A stretch of DNA of 64,000 nucleotides, from positions 310,001 to 374,000 of the forward strand of contig NZ_RWKV01000015.1 of the NCBI RefSeq assembly GCF_003993795.1, read 5' to 3'. Both the position numbers and the translations under genes were made by a program. Source of the DNA: Aquabacter cavernae. Its GTDB lineage: Bacteria; Pseudomonadota; Alphaproteobacteria; Rhizobiales; Xanthobacteraceae. The notes beneath the pieces are model-generated. The model saw only the letters and a list, made by a program, of their open reading frames with translations, had not been told where the DNA came from and searched no databases. Below, piece by piece: positions 35,569-43,854 of the stretch. Each line of letters opens with the position of its first letter. The first letter of the stretch is position 1.

Positions 35569-36495
35569 TCATCCCCCCAAAACCGAGACTGCATCCACTG
35601 GATCCGTGCTCAGGCGGCACAGAAGCCGGTCCGGATCGGCATCATAGAGCCGCCGCACCCGCCGGAGCGCCGCCGCGCCGCCGCCGCGATGGCCCGCGCC
35701 GCCCACATGCAGCCATGTATCGGCCAATAGGAAGGGCTCCGGCCCCTCTCCTTCGGCCGCCAGCCAAACCTGACGGGTCCGGGCCTGGGCGAGATCGTCC
35801 AGGGACAGATGCCGGTAAAGCACCCGCCAGTTCTGGCCGCCGGTATCGAGCATGCGCGGTGTGTCGGTTCCGAAGTCCAGCGGCAGCGTCTCCACCGCCT
35901 TGAAATCGAACACGCTGTAGCCCGGCCAGAGATACCAGCCGCCGAAATCCTCGCCCGCGCGCACCATGCCGTAGACCGGCTGGCGGGCCACCCGCGCGGC
36001 CAGGTCGTCCGGAGCCAGGGGAATGAGATCGTGGTCCAGCAGCGCGAAGCCCGAGGGGCGCAGGGGCCGCAGGATATTGCGCCAGATCCAGTTCAGCGCC
36101 ACTCCGTGGGAGCGCGAGCCATTGACGTTGGGCGAGATCCGCGGCACCGCCGGCAAGGGGCAATAGGCCCGCCCACTGCGTGCACAAATGGCAGCGATGC
36201 GGACCCTCATGGCCGGATCGGAGGAATTGTCACAGACCAGCAGCGGCACGTCCGGCATGGTCCGCGCCATGGCATCGGACAGGAAGGCAACGGCCTCCGG
36301 CAGGTTGAACGCCACCGTCACCGCCAGGAAACGCCCCCGCAGCGGCGCGAGCGAGGAGAGGAGCGCGTCCTGTCCCTCGCAGCGACGTGTGGCATAGAGG
36401 CTGTCCAGAAGGACATTGCGCAGGCGCCGTGCGCCCTGCGTCAACGGCTGGGCGCCCGCCCAGTCGCGAAGCGTATAGTCCTTCAGGTCACGCAT
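35569..36495 (-). CDS. Glycosyltransferase-like protein (GT-A fold suspected)
   Basis: 308 residues, soluble, no signal peptide. FLAVTVAFNLPEAVAFL (56-72) and VPLLVCDNSSDPAMR (83-97) look like the nucleotide-sugar-binding start of GT-A enzymes, and GFALLDHDLIPLAP (149-162) contains a DxD-type DHD (154-156). GGWYLWPGYSVFDF follows where acceptor contacts would be. I cannot place it in a named family. It diverges from the large membrane-anchored glycosidase-like gene across a 338-bp gap, suggesting a shared role in a surface or periplasmic glycan. Confidence 0.65.
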   Translation of the reverse strand: MRDLKDYTLRDWAGAQPLTQGARRLRNVLLDSLYATRRCEGQDALLSSLAPLRGRFLAVTVAFNLPEAVAFLSDAMARTMPDVPLLVCDNSSDPAMRVRIAAICARSGRAYCPLPAVPRISPNVNGSRSHGVALNWIWRNILRPLRPSGFALLDHDLIPLAPDDLAARVARQPVYGMVRAGEDFGGWYLWPGYSVFDFKAVETLPLDFGTDTPRMLDTGGQNWRVLYRHLSLDDLAQARTRQVWLAAEGEGPEPFLLADTWLHVGGAGHRGGGAAALRRVRRLYDADPDRLLCRLSTDPVDAVSVLGG

Positions 36496-36833
36496 GCGCG
36501 CTTTTCGCGGCGCGCGCGATATCCGTCAAGCGGGACCGGAGCCGGAGGGACATGGATCCGGGATGCTCCCGGCGTCGAACCGCCGCGCCCCATGGCATAT
36601 GGTGGTGACATTCCACGTCTAGAGAAGGCTGGCGCAGGCCGGGCAAAGCGCGCGGCGGACATTCAATCGGGGATCCAACGGCCAACCCGCGGGAAGGGTG
36701 AACCGCTCTCTCTCAAGGACTTAGGCACTGGTTTCGATGGTGAGTGAAACCAACTTACCGGGATCAGGCTCTAGCCGAGTACGTGTCTCCCGTGGCAACG
36801 TCCCCGGACACGCAACAGGTGCAGGAGGACCGT

Positions 36834-39800
36834 ATGGGGAAATTGCGAACCTGGATCGGCGGATTTGCCTGGGGCCTGATCCTCGGCGTGATCTGCGCCG
36901 GAGCCGGCGCGATCATGTTCTTCAGGCCGGACTTCGTGGAGCGCTTGCGCGCCGAGCGGCCGTTCTCCGCGGTTTCCGCGCCCGCTCCGGCTGCCTCTGC
37001 CCCGGCGGCGGCGCCCGCGGCAGCGACGACGCCTGCCGCCGCCCCGGCGGCCCTGCCGCCCTTCTTCACGAACACCACCACCAAGACCGCGCTCGACAAG
37101 ACCTTTCCCACCCCGCGTGCTTTCTCGCCCAATGACGACCTCGTCATCCGCGGCGTGAACACATCGCCCAATCCGTTCAATCTCGCGGTGCGGATCGATG
37201 ATGCCTCGTCCAAGAACTGGATGAGCAACTTCAACACCAACCAGAACTTCCCGCCCGGCCCCTTCGTCATGCGGGTGCCGCTCAACAGCCTGCCCACGCC
37301 CAGCGGCACATCGCTCGACGTGAACGCGCTGACCCGCTTCATTGTCTTCACCGAGGAGGGGGCGCCGGTCGCGCAGATCGACAGCATCCAGATCGAGCCG
37401 CGCCAGAAGACCGGAGCGATCCCCTCGACCACCTCCACCGCCGCCGCCACAGTGAAGGACGGCCAGACCTGGCTTGCCGGGGCTCGGCTCACCGCGTCGC
37501 AGGATTTCAGCACGCCGGTGAGCTTCGATGCCAACCAGGATCTGGTGGTGACGGGGAACAACGATACCGGCAAGCCGGTCACCATCTATCTGCGGGTGGA
37601 TGACGTGAACTCCGCCAACTGGTACTCGCGGGCCAATGCCTCGGCGGTGTTTCCGCCGGGGCCGTTCATCCTGCGCTCCCCGGTCTCGTCCTGGGTCACG
37701 CCGTCCAAGGCGCGGCTCGACCGGACCAAGGTGAAGCGCATCGTGGTTTCCAACGGCGACGGGGACGGCCCCATCCGCCTCACCGATATTCATGTGGAAG
37801 CGGGCTCGCCCGTGCCGCCGGATGCGCTCGCGCTGCGTTTCGCGCCGAACGCCGATATCCAGGTGCCGGGCTTTGAGTCCATCCTGCCCAACGATCCGCG
37901 CCTCTCCCGCCCGGCCGGAGTGCTGGTGCGCACCCAGAATGATCCGCTCCTGTCCAGCGGCCTCAACGGCATCGAGACGATCACCATCCCCTGGACCAAG
38001 AGCGCCACCGCCACCGTCTCGCTCTGGACCGAGGATCAGGGCGAATGGGAGTATTTCCCCCACTCCCTGAACAAGACCATCACCATCAACGGCCAGGTGG
38101 TGTACCAGCAGAGCCTCAGCCCCGACGAATGGGTGGAGCAGGTCTACAAGCGCAATCTCTGGAAGGAGGCCATGATCGACGGCGGCCCCTGGGAGGTGTT
38201 CGCGCGCGACCGCGCGGGCCTCATCACCGCCACCGTGCCGGTCATCGACAACAAGATCGTCGTGCAGCTTCAGTCCGACCAGCCACCCAATAACGGCTAT
38301 CTCGCCGCCATGGTGATCGAACCCGGCAACAGCGACACGGCGGTGGATGCCGTGGAGGCTTGGCGGCGCAAGCGCTTCCTGGAACGCTGGCCGGTCCAGA
38401 ACAAGCCTGTGGACCCCGCGCTCGCGAAGGACATCACCCTGCGCATCCTGCCGGCGAACACCCCGCGCAGCCAGCGTCCCTTCTGGGATCCCACCCTGCC
38501 TGTGCAGGCGAACTTCCGCGCGGCGCCCGGCGGCGTGGTGTCGGTGGATTTCCTCGCCTTTTCCAACCAGGACGACCTGATGCCGAACGTGTCCGCCTCG
38601 GCGCCGGACGGCATCTCCCCCCAGATACGGTGGGGCAAGTGGACCTTTATGCGCCGCGGCGTCATGGAGAACGGCCTCACCATCACCTCCGATGTGCTGG
38701 ACGGCGACCTGTCGCACATGCGGATCGTGAGCGGCGTCCCCCGGCGGCTCAACGTGACCTTCACGGTACCGATGAACGCGAGCGGAACGCTGCCCGTCAC
38801 CCTCTCGATGGACATTGCCGGCAGCCGCGTGGAAGCCACCGCGCTGGTGGAGGTGGTCCCCGTGTCCCGTCCGCCGGTGGACCGGCCCATCGGCTATTAC
38901 ATGGCCGCCCCCAACTGGGAGGTCTGGTTCCCGCCCACGCCCGACCAGGCGGACCGAGGCATGGCCTGCGACTATGCGGCTCTGCGCGCGTTCGGCATTA
39001 CCGGCGTCGCTCCCGACACGGTGGCGCCGACCCCGGACAAGATCACCCGCTATGTGCAGCAGATGGCGCTCGCGAAGCAGGCGGGCTTCACCGCGCCCTT
39101 TTTCGACTATGCCTCCGTGAAGACCATGCAGCACACGGCGGGCTTCTCGAAGGTGGGGCCGAACATCGCCTCCACCTTGCGGGCGCTGGCGGCGGGCGGC
39201 GTTCCCGCTCCGCTCTGGTCCATCGCCGACGAGCCGCTGGAAGGCGATGCGGCCCTTGCCGACCTCAAGGGCGTGCGGGACGCCATCAAGGCATCGGCCC
39301 CCGACGCGCAGATTTCCGGCCAGCTCAACTCGCCCAAGCAGCGCACCCTCGTTCCCCTGTTCGACACGCTGCTGGTGAATGACGGGTTCGGCATCAGCGA
39401 GAGCGGCTTCCGCCAGATGCGCGCCCAGAAAGTGATGCCCTGGCTCTACAACATGCCTGATTTTCGCGCGGCGGCGGGTTTCCTGATGTGGCGCACAGGC
39501 GGCCGGGGCTACCTGCAATGGCACGGGCGGGCCTGGACGGGAGACCCGCGCGATCCCACGGACGGACGCGAGCCCGACTATGCCATGCTGCCGCTCAGCG
39601 GCGACCGCTGCAGTCCCGCGCCCACGATCGATGCCCTCGTCCTGACCACGGGCGAGGGGATCGAAGACCTGCGGTGGCTGCTCTGGCTTGACCAGAGGGC
39701 CGCGTCCGACACCAAGGCCCGCGCGCTGCGGGACACGCTGGTGGACGCCGTTCCGGCGGACTGGGAAGCCTTCAAGAAGGCGCCGCCGGATCTTCCGGCG

Positions 39801-39848
39801 CTGCGCAACAAGATCATCGACTTCGCACTCGCCCCCTCAGCGGGGTGA
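36834..39848 (+). CDS. Large membrane-anchored glycoside-hydrolase-like protein
   Basis: 1004 residues from ATG 36834, with GGAGG 5 bases upstream; the frame is open further up but has no ribosome site. TM1 at about 7-30, an Ala/Pro linker, then two homologous beta domains (about 95-190 and 205-320). Both contain the pattern DDLVIRG/QDLVVTG, RIDDASSKNW/RVDDVNSANW and FPPGPFVMR/FPPGPFILR. After another beta region comes a TIM-barrel-like part from about 690, with SIADEPLEGD near 800 as a candidate acid/base site and LMWRTGGRGYLQWHG later. It resembles DUF4091-type glycosidases. The active part would face the periplasm. Substrate unknown. The 36496-36833 gap shows no gene. Confidence 0.75.
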   Translation: MGKLRTWIGGFAWGLILGVICAGAGAIMFFRPDFVERLRAERPFSAVSAPAPAASAPAAAPAAATTPAAAPAALPPFFTNTTTKTALDKTFPTPRAFSPNDDLVIRGVNTSPNPFNLAVRIDDASSKNWMSNFNTNQNFPPGPFVMRVPLNSLPTPSGTSLDVNALTRFIVFTEEGAPVAQIDSIQIEPRQKTGAIPSTTSTAAATVKDGQTWLAGARLTASQDFSTPVSFDANQDLVVTGNNDTGKPVTIYLRVDDVNSANWYSRANASAVFPPGPFILRSPVSSWVTPSKARLDRTKVKRIVVSNGDGDGPIRLTDIHVEAGSPVPPDALALRFAPNADIQVPGFESILPNDPRLSRPAGVLVRTQNDPLLSSGLNGIETITIPWTKSATATVSLWTEDQGEWEYFPHSLNKTITINGQVVYQQSLSPDEWVEQVYKRNLWKEAMIDGGPWEVFARDRAGLITATVPVIDNKIVVQLQSDQPPNNGYLAAMVIEPGNSDTAVDAVEAWRRKRFLERWPVQNKPVDPALAKDITLRILPANTPRSQRPFWDPTLPVQANFRAAPGGVVSVDFLAFSNQDDLMPNVSASAPDGISPQIRWGKWTFMRRGVMENGLTITSDVLDGDLSHMRIVSGVPRRLNVTFTVPMNASGTLPVTLSMDIAGSRVEATALVEVVPVSRPPVDRPIGYYMAAPNWEVWFPPTPDQADRGMACDYAALRAFGITGVAPDTVAPTPDKITRYVQQMALAKQAGFTAPFFDYASVKTMQHTAGFSKVGPNIASTLRALAAGGVPAPLWSIADEPLEGDAALADLKGVRDAIKASAPDAQISGQLNSPKQRTLVPLFDTLLVNDGFGISESGFRQMRAQKVMPWLYNMPDFRAAAGFLMWRTGGRGYLQWHGRAWTGDPRDPTDGREPDYAMLPLSGDRCSPAPTIDALVLTTGEGIEDLRWLLWLDQRAASDTKARALRDTLVDAVPADWEAFKKAPPDLPALRNKIIDFALAPSAG

Positions 39849-39867
39849 CGGGACTTTCCTCCGACAG

Positions 39868-39902
39868 CGACAGGCACAAGGTGGTCCACTCCTTGCCTGT
39901 CG
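39868..39902 (+). terminator. Hairpin between the glycosidase-like gene and nasT
   Basis: CGACAGGCA (39868-39876) pairs with TGCCTGTCG (39894-39902), extended by AGG/CCT after a two-base bulge, 20 bases past the preceding stop. No T-run follows. It may end or trim the upstream transcript or act in the nasT leader. Confidence 0.45.
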
Positions 39903-39927
39903 TTCGCGGACACATGATCCAAGGCCC

Positions 39928-40518
39928 ATGGCGAACGACCTGTCCCTGCGCATCGTCATCGTTGATGACAGCCCTGTCCGTGCGGCCATCCTCTCGGAGG
40001 GGCTGCAGGAGGCGGGGTTTGTGAACGTCCTCCGGCTGGAGGGCGTCCATAATCTTTTGGAGCGCATCTATGCCATCGATCCGGACGTGATCCTGATCGA
40101 CCTGGAGAATCCCAGCCGCGACACCATCGAGCAGATGTTCCAGGTGAGCCGGGAGGTGAAGCGGCCCGTGGCCATGTTCGTGGACCAATCGGACAGCCAG
40201 ACCATCGCGGCCGCAATCGATGCCGGCGTCGCCTCCTATGTGGTGGACGGGCTGCGCAAGGACCGTGTCCGTCCCATTCTCGAAACCACCATGTCCCGCT
40301 ACCGCGCCTTCGCCCGCCTGCGCGCGGAACTGGAGGAGGCGCGCAGCCAGTTGGAGGAGCGCAAGCTGCTGGACCGCGCCAAGCTCATTCTCATGAAGGC
40401 CAGGAATATCGACGAGCAGACCGCCTACGGCCTGATCCGCCGGACTGCCATGAACGAGAAGAAGCGGCTCGTGGACATCGCCCAATCCATCATCACCGCC
40501 GCGGAGTTGCTGCGATGA
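39928..40518 (+). CDS. nasT: NasT-type ANTAR antitermination regulator
   Basis: 196 residues. N-terminal receiver-like domain (RIVIVDDSPVRAAILSEGL, then PDVILIDLENPSRD) followed by a coiled coil and an ANTAR RNA-binding domain (about 138-195), seen as ERKLLDRAKLILMKARNI and EQTAYGLIRRTAMNEKKRL. NasT binds two-hairpin leader RNAs and lets RNA polymerase pass a terminator. A matching target lies at 43737-43812, ahead of the nitrate operon. The adjacent nasS gene overlaps by ATGA. In studied systems NasS holds NasT until nitrate or nitrite binds. Confidence 0.94.
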   Translation: MANDLSLRIVIVDDSPVRAAILSEGLQEAGFVNVLRLEGVHNLLERIYAIDPDVILIDLENPSRDTIEQMFQVSREVKRPVAMFVDQSDSQTIAAAIDAGVASYVVDGLRKDRVRPILETTMSRYRAFARLRAELEEARSQLEERKLLDRAKLILMKARNIDEQTAYGLIRRTAMNEKKRLVDIAQSIITAAELLR

Positions 40519-41651
40519 GACGCCTCGCCATGGGCTTCATCCCCCTCACGGATGCCGCCGTGCTGATCGCCTGCGCCGAGCGCGGCTTCGCCATGGCGGA
40601 GGGCATCGAGATCGAGCTGCACCGGGAGGTGTCCTGGGCCAATATCCGCGACAAGGTGAATGTGGGCCTGCTGGACGGGGCCCATATGCTCGGCCCGCTG
40701 GCCATCGCCTCCTCGCTCGGGCTCGGCCATGTGCGCGTGCCCCTGGTGGTGCCCTTCGCCCTGAACCTCAACGGCAGCGCCATCACCATCGCCAAGGACA
40801 TCTACACGCAGATGGGCGAGACCGGGGAGGATCTCTCCCGTGCCCCGGATGCGGCCAAGGCGCTGGGGCGCGTGGTGGCGGCGCGGCGCGCGGCGGGGCT
40901 GGAGCCGCTGGTGTTCGCCTCGGTCTATGCCTTCTCGACCCACACCTATCTCATCCGCCATTTTCTCACGGCCGGCGGCATCGATCCCGACCGGGACGTG
41001 CGTCTCGTGGTCATTCCCCCGCCTTTCATGGCCGAGAGCCTGCGCAACGGGCTGATCCACGGCTTCTCGGTGGGCAGCCCCTGGAACAGCGTGGCGGTGG
41101 ATGCGGATGTGGGCCGCATCGCGGTGCTGGGCGCGGAAATCTTCGGCTGGGTGCCCGAGAAGGTGCTGGGCGTGCATGCCCGCTTCGTCAATACCGAGCC
41201 GGACATCCTGCGCCGCCTGGTGCGGGCGCTGAACACGGCGGCGCGCTGGTGCGAGACACCGGACAATCACGAGGACCTGGCCCGCCTGCTGAGCGAGCCG
41301 CGCCACCTCAACCTGCCCGCCGACGTCCTGCGCCGGACCCTGGACGGGCGCCTGCACAGCGCGCCGGGCGGGGCGGCCCGCGCCCATCCCGACTATCTCG
41401 TTCTGAACCGCGACGGGGCGAGCCGCCCCAACCCCGACCATGCCTTGTGGATGTACGGGCAGATCGTGAAGGCGCGGCAGGGGGAATGGAGCCAGGACGC
41501 CGCTCGCGAAGCCATCAGCGTCTACCGGCCCGACCTGTTCGATCTGGCGGTGGGCGCGCCAAGCCCCCTCCCCGCGCCGGCGCCGGACTGCGTGGCCACG
41601 CAGTTCGGCGAGATTTTCGACGCGGAGCGCTTCTTCGCGACCGGAGAGTAG
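40515..41651 (+). CDS. nasS: NasS-type nitrate/nitrite sensor (NrtA/CmpA fold)
   Basis: 378 residues, no signal peptide, so cytoplasmic, unlike the periplasmic NrtA it resembles. Landmarks are MGFIPLTDAAVLIACAERGF, GLLDGAHMLGPLAIASSLGL, FAFALN-like PFALNLNGSAITIAK, and SVGSPWNSVAVDADVG in the ligand cleft. It binds nitrate or nitrite and releases NasT. The gene overlaps nasT by 4 bases, and the pair lies 2.2 kb before the operon it should control. It converges with the amidohydrolase pseudogene with a 3-base gap. Confidence 0.93.
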   Translation: MRRLAMGFIPLTDAAVLIACAERGFAMAEGIEIELHREVSWANIRDKVNVGLLDGAHMLGPLAIASSLGLGHVRVPLVVPFALNLNGSAITIAKDIYTQMGETGEDLSRAPDAAKALGRVVAARRAAGLEPLVFASVYAFSTHTYLIRHFLTAGGIDPDRDVRLVVIPPPFMAESLRNGLIHGFSVGSPWNSVAVDADVGRIAVLGAEIFGWVPEKVLGVHARFVNTEPDILRRLVRALNTAARWCETPDNHEDLARLLSEPRHLNLPADVLRRTLDGRLHSAPGGAARAHPDYLVLNRDGASRPNPDHALWMYGQIVKARQGEWSQDAAREAISVYRPDLFDLAVGAPSPLPAPAPDCVATQFGEIFDAERFFATGE

Positions 41652-41654
41652 GGC

Positions 41655-43465
41655 TTACACCGTCCCGTGGGTCGGTTTGCCGTTCATCAGCGTCAGGTCG
41701 ATGCGGGTGCTGGCGATATCGTGCACGGAGCCTTCGAAAATGTTGCGCTCCAGGACCACGAGGTCGGCCATCTTGCCCACCTCCAGCGAACCGATCTTGT
41801 CTTCCATGCGGATCTGGTGCGCAGCGCCCATGGTATTGGCGTGCACCGCCTGGGTCAGGGTCAGGCGCTCTTCCTCCGGGCCGAGAACCGGATTGGTCGC
41901 CTTGCCGATGAGCTGGCGGGTGACTGCGATCTGGATGGAATCCAGCGGCTTGTAGGTGGAGAAATAGCCGGCCGCCGGCCAGTCGGTGCCAAACGAAATG
42001 CGCCCGCCGCTCTTCAGGATGGACTGCGCGCGATAGAGCTTCTTCTGGCGCTCGCCGTAGCGGTCCTTCAGAATTTCGGTGGTGTCCGGATCGGCCGAGA
42101 ACCAATTGGCGGAGAACTGGGAATTCACGCCCAGCTTGGCGAAACGCGGCAAGTCCTGATCGGTGACATAGACGAGATGCGCGATGGTATGCCGCCGATC
42201 GCGCGGCGGATTGGCGGCGATGGCCTTTTCAAGGGCGTCGAGGCCCGCGCGCGCCGTGCCGTCGCCGCAGGCATGGATGTGCAAATCGAAGCCGGCGGCG
42301 TCCGTCATGCCCACCAGCTTCGTCCATTGCTCCTCCGAGAAGGGGGAGGCGCCCGAGAAGTCCGGCTTGTCGGAATAGGGCTCCACCAGCCACGCGGTGT
42401 AGCCCTCCTGCGTGCCGTCGCCGATGATCTTCACCACCGCCACCTGCACCAGCTCCGAGGAGACGCGCTTGCGGATGTTCTGGAGCTGCTGGACCACATC
42501 ATCGATGGGCGGCGACTTCACCAGATATGAGCCCACCACACGGAACGGCAGTTGGCCGCGCGTCTCCAGCTCCGTGTACAAAGAGAGGATGGCGCCCTGA
42601 TCGTTACCGATAGGCGGCACGCCCGCATCGAAGATGGCGGTGATGCCGGCGGAGGATGCCTTGGGCAGCCATTCCTCCATCAGCTTGCCCATGGCGGCGG
42701 GGGAGATGGGCTCCACCTCGTTCACCAAGGAGAGCACCGCGTTCACTTCCAGCACATAGCCGGTGGGATAGCCCTTCTCGTCGCGCACATAGTAGCTGAA
42801 GCGCGGGATGGGGTCGGGCGTATCCTTGGTGACCTTCGCGACTTCCAGCGCCTTGGTATTCACCCATATGCTGTGGCCATCGATGGCGAAGAAGAAGGCC
42901 GGCCGGTCGGGAATGATCTTGTCGAGGTCGTGCCGGGAGGGGCCCTCGGGGGGAACATGTCCACGCGCCAGCCGAAGCCGCGGATGTTTCCGGTGGGATG
43001 CTCCTTGGCGTAGCGCTCGATCACGGCGAGCGCCTCCTCGCGGGTGGGCACCTGGAGATCGACGCCGGAGGTGAGGAAGGAGCCGAGGAAGGGGTGGATA
43101 TGCCCTTCCACGAAGCCGGGCATGACGAGGCGGCCGTTCAGCTCCACCACCTTCGTGCCGGCACCCTTCAGCTTGTCGATGTCCGCATTCGTGCCCACCG
43201 CCGCGATGGTCTTGCCGCGCACGGCGACGGCCTCGGCCCAGGGCTGCGCGGAATTCTGCGTATAGACCTTGCCGCCTCGCAGGATGATGTCCGCCGCGCC
43301 GGTCTGGGCGAAGGCGGAGAACGGCGCGACGGTCGCGACGGCTGTGCAGGCGATGGTGCCGCCGATCAGGCCGCGCCGGCTCATTCTGAATGGAGTTGCG
43401 GAAACCGGGGGGGTGCCGGTTGCGAAACCGCCCAATGCTTCATTCAGACTGCAGTTGATGCACAT
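41655..43465 (-). pseudogene. YtcJ-like amidohydrolase, disrupted by a frameshift
   Basis: Two adjoining frames encode one amidohydrolase-3 protein of about 600 residues. The first (start 43465, MCINCSLNEALGGF, with AGGAAAG upstream) has a Tat signal SRRGLIGG and the metal motif GFVEGHIHPFLGS. The second carries DLHIHACGDGTARAGLDAL, HTIAHLVYV and ISFGTDWPAAG. The frame breaks in a run of six Gs (42948-42953, CCCCCC on the coding strand). Adding one base restores MFPPEGPSRHDLDKII and IDGHSIWVNTKALEV, which is normal family sequence. This is either a recent mutation, phase variation, or a sequencing slip in a homopolymer. The protein would be an exported metal-dependent hydrolase of unknown substrate. 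Confidence 0.85.
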
Positions 43466-43559
43466 GCCGACTTTCCTGCCCGCGACGCAATAACGGGCGG
43501 CATGGTGGACCGGGAGGCACACGGCAGCAACATCACATTCGCTCGCTTTCGCGGCACTG

Positions 43560-43576
43560 CATCATCGCAAATGATG
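43560..43576. other. Small inverted repeat upstream of the sigma-54 promoter
   Basis: CATCAT (43560-43565) pairs with ATGATG (43571-43576) in the AT-richer part of the 389-bp gap, about 100 bases before the sigma-54 site. TGCACC at 43605-43610 looks like half of an NtrC box, but its other half is missing. Either could be an activator site. Confidence 0.3.
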
Positions 43577-43674
43577 AGATTTTGCGCATGCGAACGATTT
43601 AGCCTGCACCCTTGGACTCCTGAGCAGGCTCCAGATTTTCGTTGTTTTTCAATAAAATAGAGTTTTAGAGCGAG

Positions 43675-43691
43675 TTGGCACGAGATTTGAA
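43675..43691 (+). promoter_or_regulatory. Sigma-54 promoter of the nitrate assimilation operon
   Basis: TTGGCACG (43675-43682), four bases, then TTGAA (43687-43691). This is the -24/-12 consensus with a single change (GA for GC at -12) and the correct spacing GG-N10-G. Transcription would begin near 43701, giving a 150-nt leader. Sigma-54 with NtrC is the usual nitrogen-limitation control of nas genes. Confidence 0.75.
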
Positions 43692-43736
43692 TAATTAAAC
43701 CCTGAGCGCAGTCGACGAAGATCGCGCCGCCCAATT

Positions 43737-43769
43737 GTCCCAATGAAGGGACCCGCAGCAAAGCCGCTG
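43737..43769 (+). ncRNA. Two-hairpin ANTAR (NasT) target RNA in the leader
   Basis: Hairpin 1 is GTCCC (43737-43741), loop AATGAA, GGGAC (43748-43752). Hairpin 2 is CAGC (43756-43759), loop AAAGCC, GCTG (43766-43769). Both have six-base loops with A in position 1 and G in position 4, the fixed positions of the known ANTAR RNA motif, and only 3 bases separate them. The second hairpin's loop and 3' arm are also the 5' arm of the terminator that follows, so NasT binding would prevent termination. Confidence 0.85.
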
Positions 43770-43812
43770 ACACCGATGGCCGGGAGGCCGTCGAGATGTC
43801 CGTGGCTTTTTT
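43760..43812 (+). terminator. Leader terminator (attenuator) of the nitrate operon
   Basis: AAAGCCGC (43760-43767), GACA (43769-43772) and CGATGGCC (43774-43781) pair with GGCCGTCG (43786-43793), TGTC (43797-43800) and GTGGCTTT (43802-43809) around loop GGGA. Six Ts follow at 43807-43812, and the nrtA start is 43 bases on. Its 5' arm overlaps ANTAR hairpin 2, making the structures mutually exclusive. Confidence 0.88.
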
Positions 43813-43854
43813 CGTTTTCGGGCCTGCCCAATCCGGCGACCACAGGGGAACAGA

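Noticed and set aside
42860-42960. Programmed frameshifting in the amidohydrolase
   Set aside because: There is a slippery C-run, but no downstream pseudoknot or internal Shine-Dalgarno, and the family does not use frameshifting; mutation or sequencing slip is simpler.
43560-43610. NtrC-binding site ahead of the sigma-54 promoter
   Set aside because: Only one half-site (TGCACC) is recognisable and no properly spaced partner was found, so it is noted but not called.
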